Positions 27,663 to 35,988 of a stretch of 64,000 nucleotides of DNA are shown one piece after another. The stretch comes from Mycobacterium dioxanotrophicus (GTDB lineage Bacteria; Actinomycetota; Actinomycetes; Mycobacteriales; Mycobacteriaceae). The stretch spans positions 3,286,001-3,350,000 of the forward strand of contig NZ_CP020809.1 in NCBI RefSeq assembly GCF_002157835.1. Direction: 5' to 3'. Below the pieces are notes generated by a model that saw only the letters and a list, made by a program, of their open reading frames with translations, searched no databases and had not been told where the DNA came from. Every line of letters begins with the position of its first letter. The first letter of the stretch is position 1. Both the position numbers and the translations under genes were made by a program.

Positions 27663-28403
27663 ATGACAGGCAACGATCGCCCGGATCCCTTGCGGCGCCT
27701 GGATGCAACCTCGGAGGCGATCGCCGACCTTCGCGGCATTCTCGCTGGGGAAGAGCCGCTTGATGACGTCTTGGCCCGAGTGGCCCAGACCGCGGCACGA
27801 GCGATCCCCGATGCCGACGCCGTGAGCATCACGGTGTTCAATGGCGACACTCGTCGCACTCCGGTGTGCACCGACGAACGGATCATCGGGCTTGACCACC
27901 TTCAGCAAGAGTCAGGCCGCGGACCGTGCGTCGAGGCGGCCCAACGTAGGATCCCGGTGCGGATGGAGATCAGCGGTGACACCCGGTGGCCGGAATTCTC
28001 CGAGGCCGCCGAGCAACTCCGTATTCAGGCGATATTGTCGGTGCCGCTGTTGATTGGCGATGACGACGTCGAACTGCTCGGATCCTTGAACGTCTACAGC
28101 TACACCGTGTCGGCGTTCGACCCTTTCGATGAAGGGCTGATGCGGCTTTACACCGTCGCAGCCAGCGCAGCCATCACCAACGCCCGCCTATGGCAACAGA
28201 GCAGGGACACCATCGCCCAGCTCGAACGCGCCCTGACGTCGCGGGCCGAAATCGACCAAGCCAAAGGGGCGTTGATGTCCGTCCGCGGATGCACGGCCGA
28301 CGAAGCGTTCCGGCTCCTCGTCGAAGAATCCCAACACCGCAACGTCAAGCTGTACGACATCGCGCGCAGCCTCCTGGCGTCGCTGCACCGAGATCCGGAT
28401 TGA
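27663..28403 (+). CDS. GAF-ANTAR RNA-binding regulator
   Basis: A 246-residue sensor-regulator. A GAF domain (about residues 20-165) contains DADAVSITVFNGD, QQESGRGPCVEAA and QAILSVPLLIGDDD. A C-terminal ANTAR domain (about 185-240) contains IDQAKGALMSVRGCTADEAF and ends DIARSLLASL. ANTAR proteins bind RNA hairpins and prevent transcription termination. In mycobacteria such GAF-ANTAR proteins are common in stress circuits. ATG 27663 is preceded by ggaggacggcgaggca. Targets are unknown and none is predicted within the window. Confidence 0.85.
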   Translation: MTGNDRPDPLRRLDATSEAIADLRGILAGEEPLDDVLARVAQTAARAIPDADAVSITVFNGDTRRTPVCTDERIIGLDHLQQESGRGPCVEAAQRRIPVRMEISGDTRWPEFSEAAEQLRIQAILSVPLLIGDDDVELLGSLNVYSYTVSAFDPFDEGLMRLYTVAASAAITNARLWQQSRDTIAQLERALTSRAEIDQAKGALMSVRGCTADEAFRLLVEESQHRNVKLYDIARSLLASLHRDPD

Positions 28404-28861
28404 TTCGACGATTCCCAAGGCGCGGTCGAGGAAGTCGGGGCGCGAAGATCGCTGCAGCGATCATCAGGCACTGATCTGCTCCTCGTTTCGGCAAATTGAG
28501 ATGATCTTCGTAGTGTCCAGCACAGCGGATAGGACGCAGGATCATGCTGATGGTGTTTCGGACATCATCTGTCCTTCCCGCCAAGCTCACGCCCGGCGTG
28601 TCAGACCAAGACCAGATCCACCGTTATTCTTAGACCCAGACCACTCTGGCCGCCGCTTGACAGAGGAGCTAGCGACACCCCTGGGATTCGGGTGTATCTT
28701 GATGTTCCCGCTGAGGTGACGTGACAGGGCTGTTTCGAGGAATGCCGGTTGATGACACGGCCTAGTCTGGGTCTCAGGTTCATGTGTACGTGGCCAAGCT
28801 CGGGGCAGGCAGCGCAGGAGGCCCGGCGCACTCGAAGTCGGCGCGACCCAGGAGGGCACAC
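28404..28861. other. 458 bp gap with an IS110 end relic
   Basis: No gene is seen. The only recognisable item is a 30-bp copy of an IS110 right end at 28649-28678. The promoter for the NuoI-like gene should lie between that relic and 28862. Confidence 0.4.
28649..28678 (+). repeat. 30-bp copy of the IS110 right end
   Basis: Thirty bases here are identical to 34090-34119, which cover the last transposase codons and the downstream end of the intact IS110 element (core ttgacagaggagctagcgac). Flanking DNA on both sides differs from the intact copy. It is a remnant of a second insertion or a solo end. Confidence 0.75.
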
Positions 28862-29437
28862 ATGTTTACATTCCTCAAACCCATCGCGGGTTTTCGCGTG
28901 ACGTTTTCGGCGATGTTCAAGAAGCCAGTCACCGAGGGGTATCCGGAGAAGCCGGGCCCGGTGGCGCCGCGCTATCACGGCCGCCATCAGCTCAACCGAT
29001 GGCCCGACGGGTTGGAGAAGTGCATCGGGTGTGAGCTGTGCGCGTGGGCCTGCCCGGCCGACGCGATTTTCGTGGAGGGCGCCGATAACACCGAGGCCGA
29101 ACGCTTTTCGCCGGGCGAGCGCTACGGGCGGGTGTATCAGATTAATTACCTGCGCTGCATCGGCTGCGGGTTCTGCATCGAGGCTTGCCCGACGCGAGCG
29201 CTGACGATGATCAACGACTACGAAATGGCCGACGACAACCGCGCCGACCTGATCTACGGCAAGGACCAGCTGCTGGCGCCACTGCAGCCCGGTATGGCGG
29301 CCCCGCCGCACCCGATGGCGCCTGGCAGCACCGAACGGGACTACTACCTCGGCAACATCCGCCGCGGCGAACCCGGAAGCCCGGTGACCACGTTGTTGAC
29401 CCGGACGCGCGGACGCGTACCTCCACCGGCGAAGTGA
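28862..29437 (+). CDS. Orphan NuoI-like 2[4Fe-4S] ferredoxin
   Basis: A 191-residue paralogue of complex I subunit NuoI (211 residues in M. tuberculosis). It has both cluster motifs, [12 protein letters not shown] near residue 56 and [12 protein letters not shown] near residue 97, plus the family segments [18 protein letters not shown] and [11 protein letters not shown]. No other complex I gene is near, so it cannot work as part of a local nuo operon. It could pass electrons to another enzyme such as the island's desaturase (inference) or replace the housekeeping NuoI. A strong ribosome site aggaggg precedes ATG 28862. Confidence 0.85.
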   Translation: MFTFLKPIAGFRVTFSAMFKKPVTEGYPEKPGPVAPRYHGRHQLNRWPDGLEKCIGCELCAWACPADAIFVEGADNTEAERFSPGERYGRVYQINYLRCIGCGFCIEACPTRALTMINDYEMADDNRADLIYGKDQLLAPLQPGMAAPPHPMAPGSTERDYYLGNIRRGEPGSPVTTLLTRTRGRVPPPAK

Positions 29438-29639
29438 TGCTGTTAGCGTCGGGCGTTGCGCACTGTTGGCCGTCGCTGAGTATGCAGATGATGCCGTCAC
29501 TGTCGGTGCGGACGTGATTTCGGGAGTTGGTCTGCAAAGTGACGGGTTAGTCGGCGCGGCGACGTGCTGGTCGTCGTGGTGACGGGCGCCGTCGGGCGTG
29601 CCGAACGGCGCCCCCGATGGCTCGCGGGGCCATGATGAG

Positions 29640-30110
29640 GCTAGGCCGGTGGCGGCAAGAGGCGACCGCGGTGTAGGGCCCGATCAGGGTCCAGGGCGGG
29701 TCGTCGATGCCGTATCGGTGGCGTTCACAGTAGGCGGCTGCCGACAGGATCGACAACGCGTGATGCAGCAGGTTGCGGTGTTGCCCAGCGCGGTGAACGT
29801 CAGGGTCCAGTGCCAGTAGCTGTCGGGTGCCGCCTCGGTAGATGCGTTCCAGGTATGCCCTGGTAGGGCGGCGCAGCCAGCGCAGCACCGTGGACACGGG
29901 CCGATCGATAGCAACCGCGATGTGCCGGTGTCGAAGTCCATTTGTCTTGTGCAGCAATGCCGTTCGAGCTGGCCGCAGGGGCACCGTCGCGGCGTGGGAA
30001 CCATCGCCAACCCGCGGCGGCCGACAACAGCAAGCACCGCCGCCACGAGGAGAACGCGATCGTCGAACAGGCCGAACGGGCCTACGAAGTCCTCGTGGCT
30101 CACTGGCAAC
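29640..30110 (-). pseudogene. DUF6431-like transposon-associated protein, frame-shifted
   Basis: Across two minus-strand frames the translation gives VGRRGLAMVPTPRRCPCGQL, then RHIAVAIDRPVSTVLRWLRR and YGIDDPPWTLIGPYTAVA. The pieces look like a small HTH-bearing protein found beside actinobacterial transposases (DUF6431). A frameshift near 29940 and a missing start make it a likely pseudogene. The name is from memory of similar sequences and should be treated as tentative. Confidence 0.4.
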
Positions 30111-30153
30111 CCCGCAAACCCGCCACCACTCCCCGCTCACCTTGACAATTTCA

Positions 30154-30405
30154 TCAGTCGAGCAGATCACCTTCGTTATTTCGGTGTCGTAGTCCAGGAA
30201 CGGGACGAATTGACTCCAAACGTTGCGCCACAACCGAATTGCCGCCGGATATCGATTGCCCCATTCGGCCTCGAACGCATCCAACGCCGCAGCGGCCGCG
30301 TCGGCGTTGACCGCGGTGTAGATCGGCTTGACGGCCTTTGGCGATCGCATCACGGTGCTGACGACCGCCGTAGCGGAACGTGCCGCGGATTAGGTGGATG
30401 AAACA
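30154..30405 (-). pseudogene. IS256-family transposase, downstream fragment
   Basis: The minus strand encodes CFIHLIRGTFRYGG, a frameshift, then AVKPIYTAVNADAAAAALDA and FVPFLDYDTEITKVICSTDE. In IS256 transposases this directly follows the sequence VVQT that ends the upstream piece at 31962. The normal ICSTNAIE motif appears as CSTDEI and the gene is cut soon after. Confidence 0.8.
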
Positions 30406-31960
30406 GACTCCCGCTGTGAACCTTTCGTCGTGGACGTGTTCGGTCGCCGCGACCGACTTGGTTTGCTCAGCGCGGTGTTGGAATCGGTGGACTATGCCGC
30501 GGTGGCGTGGTGGTGGATGACCGGGTTGTAGGGGGTGTGATCGTGCCAGCAGCGCCACAGAATGCGACACCAGCGCGCGCCCAGGCCACGCAGAGCACGG
30601 TGGTGTGGTTGGCCGGCGGCACGGGCGTGTTCGTAGATGTCGGAAGACCAAGGGTCTTCACGGACTGTGACGAACATCCACCAGTCGATGGCGTGGCGCA
30701 TTCGCCGGTTGGCGGCGTAGCGGAACCTCACCTGACGAGTGCGCCCGGAGGCCTTGGTGACCGGAGCCAAGCCGGTCTCGGCTAACAACGACGCCGCCGA
30801 TGGGAAACGGCTGCGCTCTTCCCCCATTTCGGAGATCAATACGCCGGCGGTGACGGGTCCGATACCGGGGAAACTGGTGAAGAGCGGAGTGTCCGGGTGC
30901 ATGTCGAGCAGCTCGCCCAGCCGCTTGTCGTGGGCTCGAAGATGCTTATTGACGACCGTGCCTTCACTGGCCGACAGTAGGTGCGGCGCTATGCGCTCGA
31001 GAAGTGCCTCGGGTTTCTGGCGGCCGCTGTAGCCGTGTCGGCCGGTGAACGCGCCCATCCGCTCGGCGGTGATCCTGCCTGCCTGCGCCCGGGGTGGGAT
31101 AGGTCCGGATAAGCGCCAACGTGGCCGGTAAAGCATTGGCGGCCAAAGCATTCACTGAACAACTAGCGCTGCTGATATCGCGATCCAACGAGGAAAACAG
31201 GTGCAACGGGGCAGGATGGTAGGCCTCCAAAACCGAACGCAGCCGGTTCTCGGTGTCTACCTGCATGTCCAGGATGCGTTGACGGTCCCGGGTCACTGCG
31301 GTCAATTCCGCCAGTAGCGGTGCGGGCGCGGTCAACGGCCGCCACTGGGCATGCTGGTGGCGCAATGTGTCGGCCAGGACATAGGCGTCGAACTCGTCGG
31401 ACTTCGCGGCTGCCATCCGATACCGTTCGCGGGCCCGCGCCGAGATCTTGGTGACACACAGTAGATTTCGGTATCACAGTGTTGTTGCAGGTGCTCGACG
31501 AGCAGGCCCTCGGCTCGTTCGATCGCGATACTCACCGAACCAGTCAAGGAAGTGATCATCGCGACCAACGCGACCAGACCGTCGACGGTATGAGCAATCC
31601 TCTCGCTGACCAACTGGTGGCCGTCATCGTCGAGCACGCAGAGGTGGTGGAAACGACCACCCCAGTCGATGCCGTACCAAAAATGATCCCGCCGTTACGG
31701 ACTATCCTGATTCATTGCAGTGAGATCCCCTTCACATTGAAGGTTCACGCTGCGAACGCGAGGCCTGCCCGAGACCTCGTCTCGGCACTCGCCGCTGACA
31801 CCGGTGGTGCTGCTCTCGCTGGCCGGTTCATGCCCCGCAGCCACCGTGGGCGGACAGGTCTGCATGTGGACCTCGAAGGTGACGCGTTTGCACAGGTCCT
31901 GCCCGTGGTGGTGCAGGTGAACGCCGAGACCATCCCGGCCCACCCATTGTTAATAGATGA
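30406..31960 (-). mobile_element. IS110-type element inserted in the IS256 gene
   Basis: This 1.55-kb segment separates two adjoining parts of one IS256 transposase gene. It carries a frame-shifted IS110-type transposase (30492-31690) on the same strand plus about 270 bp of non-coding DNA before it, the layout normal for IS110 elements. No target duplication is apparent, as expected for this family. Ends are uncertain by several bases. Confidence 0.7.
30492..31690 (-). pseudogene. Frame-shifted IS110-type transposase
   Basis: Combining minus-strand frames gives WYGIDWGGRFHHLCVLDDDG, then VSIAIERAEGLLVEHLQQHC, MAAAKSDEFDAYVLADTLRH, and later FTSFPGIGPVTAGVLISEMG with RRMRHAIDWWMF. These are the DEDD RuvC-like N-terminal domain and the C-terminal Transposase_20 domain of IS110 proteins. 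At least two frameshifts (near 31430 and 31100) break it. It differs strongly from the intact IS110 at 33058, so a different IS110 subgroup is represented. Confidence 0.8.
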
Positions 31961-31961
31961 C

Positions 31962-32789
31962 GTCTGTACCACGGTGTCGGGGAACGCCGTACCCACCGAT
32001 TGCGGGAGACCCTTGAGACCGTCGCAGACCAGGAAGAAGATGTCGGCCACCCCGCGGTTCTTGAGCCCGGTCAGCACCGACAGCCAATACTTGGCCGACT
32101 CGCCGTCGCCTTCACCGGCCCACATCCCGAGCACATTACAAATCCACCCCGATGGCCGCGTAGATCGGTCTGGGGCCCACCTGGCCGTCGCGGATCTTGA
32201 CGTGCAGGGCGTCGATGAACACCGCGGCGTATACCCGTTCCAAGGGGCGGCTGTGCCTGGCCGCCATCTCCTCGACGACGCGGTCGGTGATGCGGCTGAC
32301 GGTGTCCTTGGAGACCGCCGCGCCGTAGATGTCGGCGAAATGGTCGCTGATTTCCCCGGTGGTCAATCCGCGGGCATACAGCGACAGGATCACCTCATCG
32401 ACGTCGGTGAGATGGCGTTGGCGCTTCTTGACGAAGTGCGGTTCGAACGTGCCCGCCCGATCCCGCGGGACGTCGATTTCGATCGAACCGCAGGCGTCGG
32501 TCAGTACCGTCTTGGTGCGGGTTCCGTTGCGGGAGTTGCCGCTTCCATGCCCGGCGGGATCGTGACGGACATACCCGAGGTGCTCGGGCAGTTCCTCGTC
32601 GAGGGCGGTTTCGATGACCGTCTTGGTCATCGCCTTGAGCAATCCGCCGGTCAACGCTACGCCGGCCTCACGTGCCTGGCGCACCAATTCCCGAGTGACC
32701 TCGAGCTCGTCGACCTCACGAGCCGCTGGGACGTCGATCGCCGTCACCGCGGGATCGTGTTCTTCATTCTGTGATGGCTCCACAGCCAC
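31962..32789 (-). pseudogene. IS256-family transposase, upstream fragment
   Basis: From 32789 the frame reads EVTRELVRQAREAGVALTGG, the DDE-family start GLTTGEISDHFADIYGAAVS, and FIDALHVKIRDGQVGPRPIY with the first Asp of the triad. A deletion of about 14 bases near 32135 causes a stop and frameshift. The next frame continues VLGMWAGEGDGESAKYWLSV and DIFFLVCDGLKGLP with the second Asp and ends at VVQT, where the IS110-type element begins. Confidence 0.85.
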
Positions 32790-32869
32790 GACAGTTTCGG
32801 TCGTTTCGTGACCTTTCCGCCCTCCGACACACCGGGGGCCATAAGGCCACTTACACCGTTAATGCCAGT

Positions 32870-33057
32870 GTTTGACTGAAGGGGTCCGGCGGGTTCGCTC
32901 CACCTGTTATTTGCCGTTGGTGGCCATTGTCTGTAGTGCGGCCCGCCGGATGCCAAGGACCGGCCGGCGTGGCTTGAGAGGAGCGTGGCATCGCCCCTGA
33001 CTGGGATGTGCCCACCGACCGATCCCTGATCCCCTCAAGGAGAAGGAGACGAGTTCA
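32870..33057 (+). ncRNA. Non-coding leader of IS110, possible bridge RNA region
   Basis: About 190 bp upstream of the intact IS110 transposase contain no frame but several GC-rich inverted motifs (for example ccggcgggtt ... gcccgccgg and ccggccggcg). IS110 elements are known to encode a structured bridge RNA between the left end and the recombinase gene, which selects donor and target DNA. Location fits; the RNA itself is not proven and the left IS end is not defined. Confidence 0.35.
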
Positions 33058-34101
33058 ATGATCACTCTGGGAGTCGATGCGCACAAGCGCACCCACACCA
33101 TCGTCGCGGTCGATTCCAACGGTCGCCAGCTGGCATCGAAGACGATCGCCACCACCACCAAAGATCATCTGGGACTGCTGACCTGGGCCGAGCAGTTGGC
33201 CAGTGGTAACGGTCTGGTGTGGGCGATCGAAGACTGCCGACACCTGTCGCGGCGGCTGGAGCGGGATCTGCTTGCCGCGGGTCACGCAATCGTGCGGGTG
33301 CCACCGAAGTTGATGGCCCACGTCCGCGATTCGGCCCGCACCTACGGCAAATCCGATCCCATCGATGCGCTCGCCGTCGCCCGTGCCGCGCAGCGCGAAC
33401 CCGATCTTCCCGTGGCCCGGTTGGATGGTCCTGACCGCGACGTGCGGTTACTCGGTGATCATCGTGAATCCCTTGTTGCAGAACGGACTCGGGTGATCAA
33501 TAGACTGCGCTGGTATCTGCACGAGCTCGACCCGTCCTGGGAACCCAAGGCCCGATCTCTGGATCGGCTTGCAATCTTGGACCAGGTCTTGGTGCGTTTG
33601 GAGCCGCTCACGGGAACCGTCGCGCGGCTGGCGCGTGATCTGCTCGAACGGTGCCGCACACTGACCCAGCAGATCGACGAGCTCACCGCAGAGATCACCA
33701 CACTGGTGACCGATATGGCGCCGTCGTTGATCGCGATCCCCGGTTGCGGAACCATCACTGCGGCCAAGATTCTCGGTGAGACCGCCGGGGTCGATCGGTT
33801 CCGGTCCAAGGACGCCTACGCCCGTCATAACGGCACCGCACCGATGCCGGTCTGGTCCTCCAACAAGGCCCGCCACCGGCTGAGCCGCACCGGGAATCGT
33901 CAACTCAACGCTGCCCTGCACCGGATCGCGCTCACCCAGGCGCACTGGCATGAACCGACCAAACAGATGATGACTCGGCGTAAAGCCAGCGGAGACAGCG
34001 GGATGGAAGCACTGCGTGTCCTCAAACGGCGACTCTCCGACGTCGTCTACGCGGCGCTACAAGCCGACCTCGCTACGGGGGTCAAAACCGCCGCCGCTTG
34101 A
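33058..34101 (+). CDS. IS110-family transposase, intact
   Basis: A 347-residue recombinase. The N-terminal DEDD (RuvC-like) domain starts MITLGVDAHKRTHTIVAVDS with Asp6; Glu near residue 58 in WAIEDCRH and the SDPIDALAVARAA motif near residue 101 add further acidic residues. The C-terminal Transposase_20 domain contains IAIPGCGTITAAKILGETAG and NGTAPMPVWSSNKARHRLSR. An aaggagaaggag site lies upstream of ATG 33058. It is uninterrupted and likely active, though no TSD is expected. It sits just upstream of the IS256 relic's start, with opposite orientation. Confidence 0.9.
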   Translation: MITLGVDAHKRTHTIVAVDSNGRQLASKTIATTTKDHLGLLTWAEQLASGNGLVWAIEDCRHLSRRLERDLLAAGHAIVRVPPKLMAHVRDSARTYGKSDPIDALAVARAAQREPDLPVARLDGPDRDVRLLGDHRESLVAERTRVINRLRWYLHELDPSWEPKARSLDRLAILDQVLVRLEPLTGTVARLARDLLERCRTLTQQIDELTAEITTLVTDMAPSLIAIPGCGTITAAKILGETAGVDRFRSKDAYARHNGTAPMPVWSSNKARHRLSRTGNRQLNAALHRIALTQAHWHEPTKQMMTRRKASGDSGMEALRVLKRRLSDVVYAALQADLATGVKTAAA

Positions 34102-34203
34102 CAGAGGAGCTAGCGACACACCCCTCGTTGGGTGTGGACCAGTTCACGGGTCCGCTCGGACCGTGGCGCGATGAAATGATAGGCAGTCGGTGGTCTATAA
34201 GGT

Positions 34204-34770
34204 ATGCGCTCATTGATCATTACTCAGAATGTGACCCTGGACGGCTCGGTGGAAATGCTGGAGGGGGCCGGGTGGTTCGACCCGCAGTCTCAGGATGACG
34301 AGCTGCTTGCCGAGATGACTCGTCAAGACTCGACTGCTGACGCGCTTCTAGTCGGCCGGAAAACATTTGAGGACTTTCGCGGATACTGGCCAAGTCAGCT
34401 GGATGACATCACCGGGATAACTGACTACCTCAACAACGTTGAAAAATACGTGGTGTCGTCGTCCATGACAGACCCGAAGTGGGAAAACTCAACGATTTTG
34501 TCGGGGGACCCCGCCGATGAGGCGGCGGAGTTGAAAGCGGCCGAAGGTGGCGACATTGTGGTGACCGGGAGTATCAGCCTGTGCCATGCGCTCATCGAGG
34601 CTGAGGTCGTCGACGAGTACCGGTTGTTCATCTATCCCTTCGTACAAGGAGGGGGACGTCGACTGTTCCCGGATCGCAGAGTGATTTCCGGGTTTACCCC
34701 TGTTGCCCAGCCGATCGCATTCCCCAGCGGTGTCGTGTTTGTCCGCTGGGGCCGGAACCGAGCCACGTGA
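34204..34770 (+). CDS. Dihydrofolate reductase / RibD C-terminal-like protein
   Basis: A 188-residue member of the DHFR-like RibD C-terminal family. It begins MRSLIITQNVTLDGSVEMLE, has the conserved TADALLVGRKTFEDFRGYWP and the nucleotide-binding GGDIVVTGSISLCHALIEAE, and ends with a family-typical EYRLFIYPFVQGGGRRLFPD. Members reduce various substrates with NADPH; the exact reaction is unknown. The gene is complete and appears functional although surrounded by IS relics. It begins about 85 bp after the IS110 right end, from which its promoter may derive. Confidence 0.85.
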   Translation: MRSLIITQNVTLDGSVEMLEGAGWFDPQSQDDELLAEMTRQDSTADALLVGRKTFEDFRGYWPSQLDDITGITDYLNNVEKYVVSSSMTDPKWENSTILSGDPADEAAELKAAEGGDIVVTGSISLCHALIEAEVVDEYRLFIYPFVQGGGRRLFPDRRVISGFTPVAQPIAFPSGVVFVRWGRNRAT

Positions 34771-34839
34771 GCTGTATGCGCCGCTGCGCGCACGCACTGT
34801 CGCACCTGAGATAGGATGTGATTGCTCTTGTTTCTTAGA

Positions 34840-34985
34840 TCTTTGCGGTGTCGATTTTTATCGCCTCGTTGGCACCGTCGCGCGACGCTCGGCGTCGTTG
34901 CTGCTGTGGTTGCAGCCCTTGGTTTTGTGGGGGGGTTGTCACCGGGCAACATCGCGCCACCCAACGCCATGAGCCTGTCGCGGGC
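34840..34985 (+). pseudogene. Signal-peptide fragment of a lost exported protein
   Basis: A short frame encodes PRWHRRATLGVVAAVVAALG followed by GGLSPGNIAPPNAMSLSRAT, an N-terminal twin-Arg-free export signal with small residues. It runs straight into IS3-like transposase sequence near 34990 with no domain of its own. It is likely the start of a secreted enzyme truncated by the IS3 relic. Confidence 0.35.
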
Positions 34986-34989
34986 CACC

Positions 34990-35240
34990 ACGGCCGATCC
35001 TGAACCGACGCTGGGCCTGGCTTCGCGCTATGCCAAGGATCACCCCCGACGGGGTTTCCGACCTGCATATCACGACGGCCGTGCGGAAGGCTGGGCAGTC
35101 AATCACAAGAAGGTGCAACGTCTTTGGCGTGAGGAAGGCCTTCGAGTGCCGCAGCGCCGGCGGCGCAAGCGCCACAGCAGCTCCACCGCACCCAATCGGG
35201 GATGGGCGGTGGACTTTCAGTTCGACGTCCAGCGAAGCCC
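34990..35240 (+). pseudogene. IS3-family transposase (OrfB) N-terminal remnant
   Basis: The translation reads LASRYAKDHPRRGFRPAYHD, then WAVNHKKVQRLWREEGLRVP and GWAVDFQFDVQ. This is the helix-turn-helix and the first catalytic Asp (WAVDFQFD) of IS3 OrfB proteins. The remainder of the gene is missing; the next gene starts at 35261. Confidence 0.75.
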
Positions 35241-35260
35241 CACGGAAAGGAAGAACAAGC

Positions 35261-35719
35261 ATGCGGCCCCCTGCCCTAAACCGAGCCTCACAGGTACCCG
35301 CACCTGTCGAATCGGCGCGGGTGCTGCTGGCCGCCGTAGCGGTCAGCCACCTGGTCATACCGGTGGTGATGGGAGTTAACCAGAGCACTCTGCGCGACCA
35401 GATCGCCTCCCAGCACCCCGGTTTCGCTGCGGTGGAGGTCGGGAGGTCGGTCGACCTCGCCGTGGCTTTCGGGGCGGCTTTCCATGGCATTCTGCTGGTG
35501 TTGTGCACGCTGCTGGTGTGGAAGTTGACCACCGCACGGCCATGGACCCGTCGGCTGGCCACGGTCTCCCAAGCTCTGTCCCTAGGGTTTAGCATGGTGT
35601 CCTGGTCGTCCTCGCCGATGTTCCACGCCGTCATCCCCATCGTTGGCGCCGCGCAGATCCTCGTCGTCGCCCTGCTGTGGGCACCTCGGACGGCCAGGGA
35701 ATTCTTCGCCGTCCGCTGA
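35261..35719 (+). CDS. Four-helix hypothetical membrane protein
   Basis: A 152-residue protein from ATG 35261 with aaaggaagaac upstream. Hydrophobic segments at about residues 20-40, 62-90, 98-115 and 120-142 predict four membrane helices. A loop contains VNQSTLRDQIASQHPGFAAV. I do not recognise a named family, but composition supports a real gene. It is followed directly by an SDR fragment in the same direction, so both probably came from one donor locus. Confidence 0.55.
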   Translation: MRPPALNRASQVPAPVESARVLLAAVAVSHLVIPVVMGVNQSTLRDQIASQHPGFAAVEVGRSVDLAVAFGAAFHGILLVLCTLLVWKLTTARPWTRRLATVSQALSLGFSMVSWSSSPMFHAVIPIVGAAQILVVALLWAPRTAREFFAVR

Positions 35720-35731
35720 CCAGTACATCTC

Positions 35732-35935
35732 GACGAGACCGTTCGACTCGTCGAAAAACACGGGCGACGCATCATCGCTTACCAAGCCGACGTCCGGGAC
35801 TACGACGTCCTGAAATCCGGCCTGGACTCCGCCGTTCGGGAACTGGGCCGCCTCGACATCGTTGCCGCCAATGCCGGGATCTTCCAATTCGGCGAGCCGG
35901 TAGAAGAAGTCGCCCTCAACGATTGGACCGGGTAC
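35732..35935 (+). pseudogene. Internal fragment of an SDR oxidoreductase
   Basis: The sequence encodes ETVRLVEKHGRRIIAYQADV, then RDYDVLKSGLDSAVRELGRL and DIVAANAGIFQFGEPVEEVA. This is the middle of a short-chain dehydrogenase (mycofactocin-coupled SDR type) up to the NAG motif. The cofactor-binding start and the catalytic Tyr-x-x-x-Lys are both missing. It ends about 40 bp inside the right island end. Confidence 0.7.
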
Positions 35936-35974
35936 CCGTCGCCGGGGACATACAACAGCATTGAACCGGGTACA

Positions 35975-35988
35975 GAACCGCAGGCCTC
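35975..35988 (+). repeat. Right island end: inverted arm gaaccgc and core ggcctc
   Basis: gaaccgc (35975-35981) is the reverse complement of the left arm at 11609-11615 and stands one base before ggcctc (35983-35988), which differs from the left core by one base. A second gaaccg lies 12 bp further inside at 35963-35968 and may be an extra recombinase site. Confidence 0.6.

Larger units (their letters stand above)
11607..35988. mobile_element. 24.4-kb genomic island inserted in an oxidoreductase gene
   Basis: The island is bounded by the two halves of one MDR oxidoreductase gene. Direct joining of 11606 to 35989 restores an in-frame 308-residue gene. The left end carries three overlapping tyrosine-recombinase genes and a DUF6262-like gene; the target core reads ggtctc on the left and ggcctc on the right. 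Inside are a desaturase/stress-gene block, an intact IS110 element and many IS and gene relics. The mix of intact and decayed parts suggests stepwise growth by accretion. The exact crossover could lie anywhere within the six-base core, so ends are uncertain by a few bases. Current mobility is unknown. Confidence 0.85.

Noticed and set aside
31479..32774. A 431-codon plus-strand frame over the IS256 and IS110 relics
   Set aside because: The minus strand carries recognisable transposase sequence throughout; the plus frame is a by-product.
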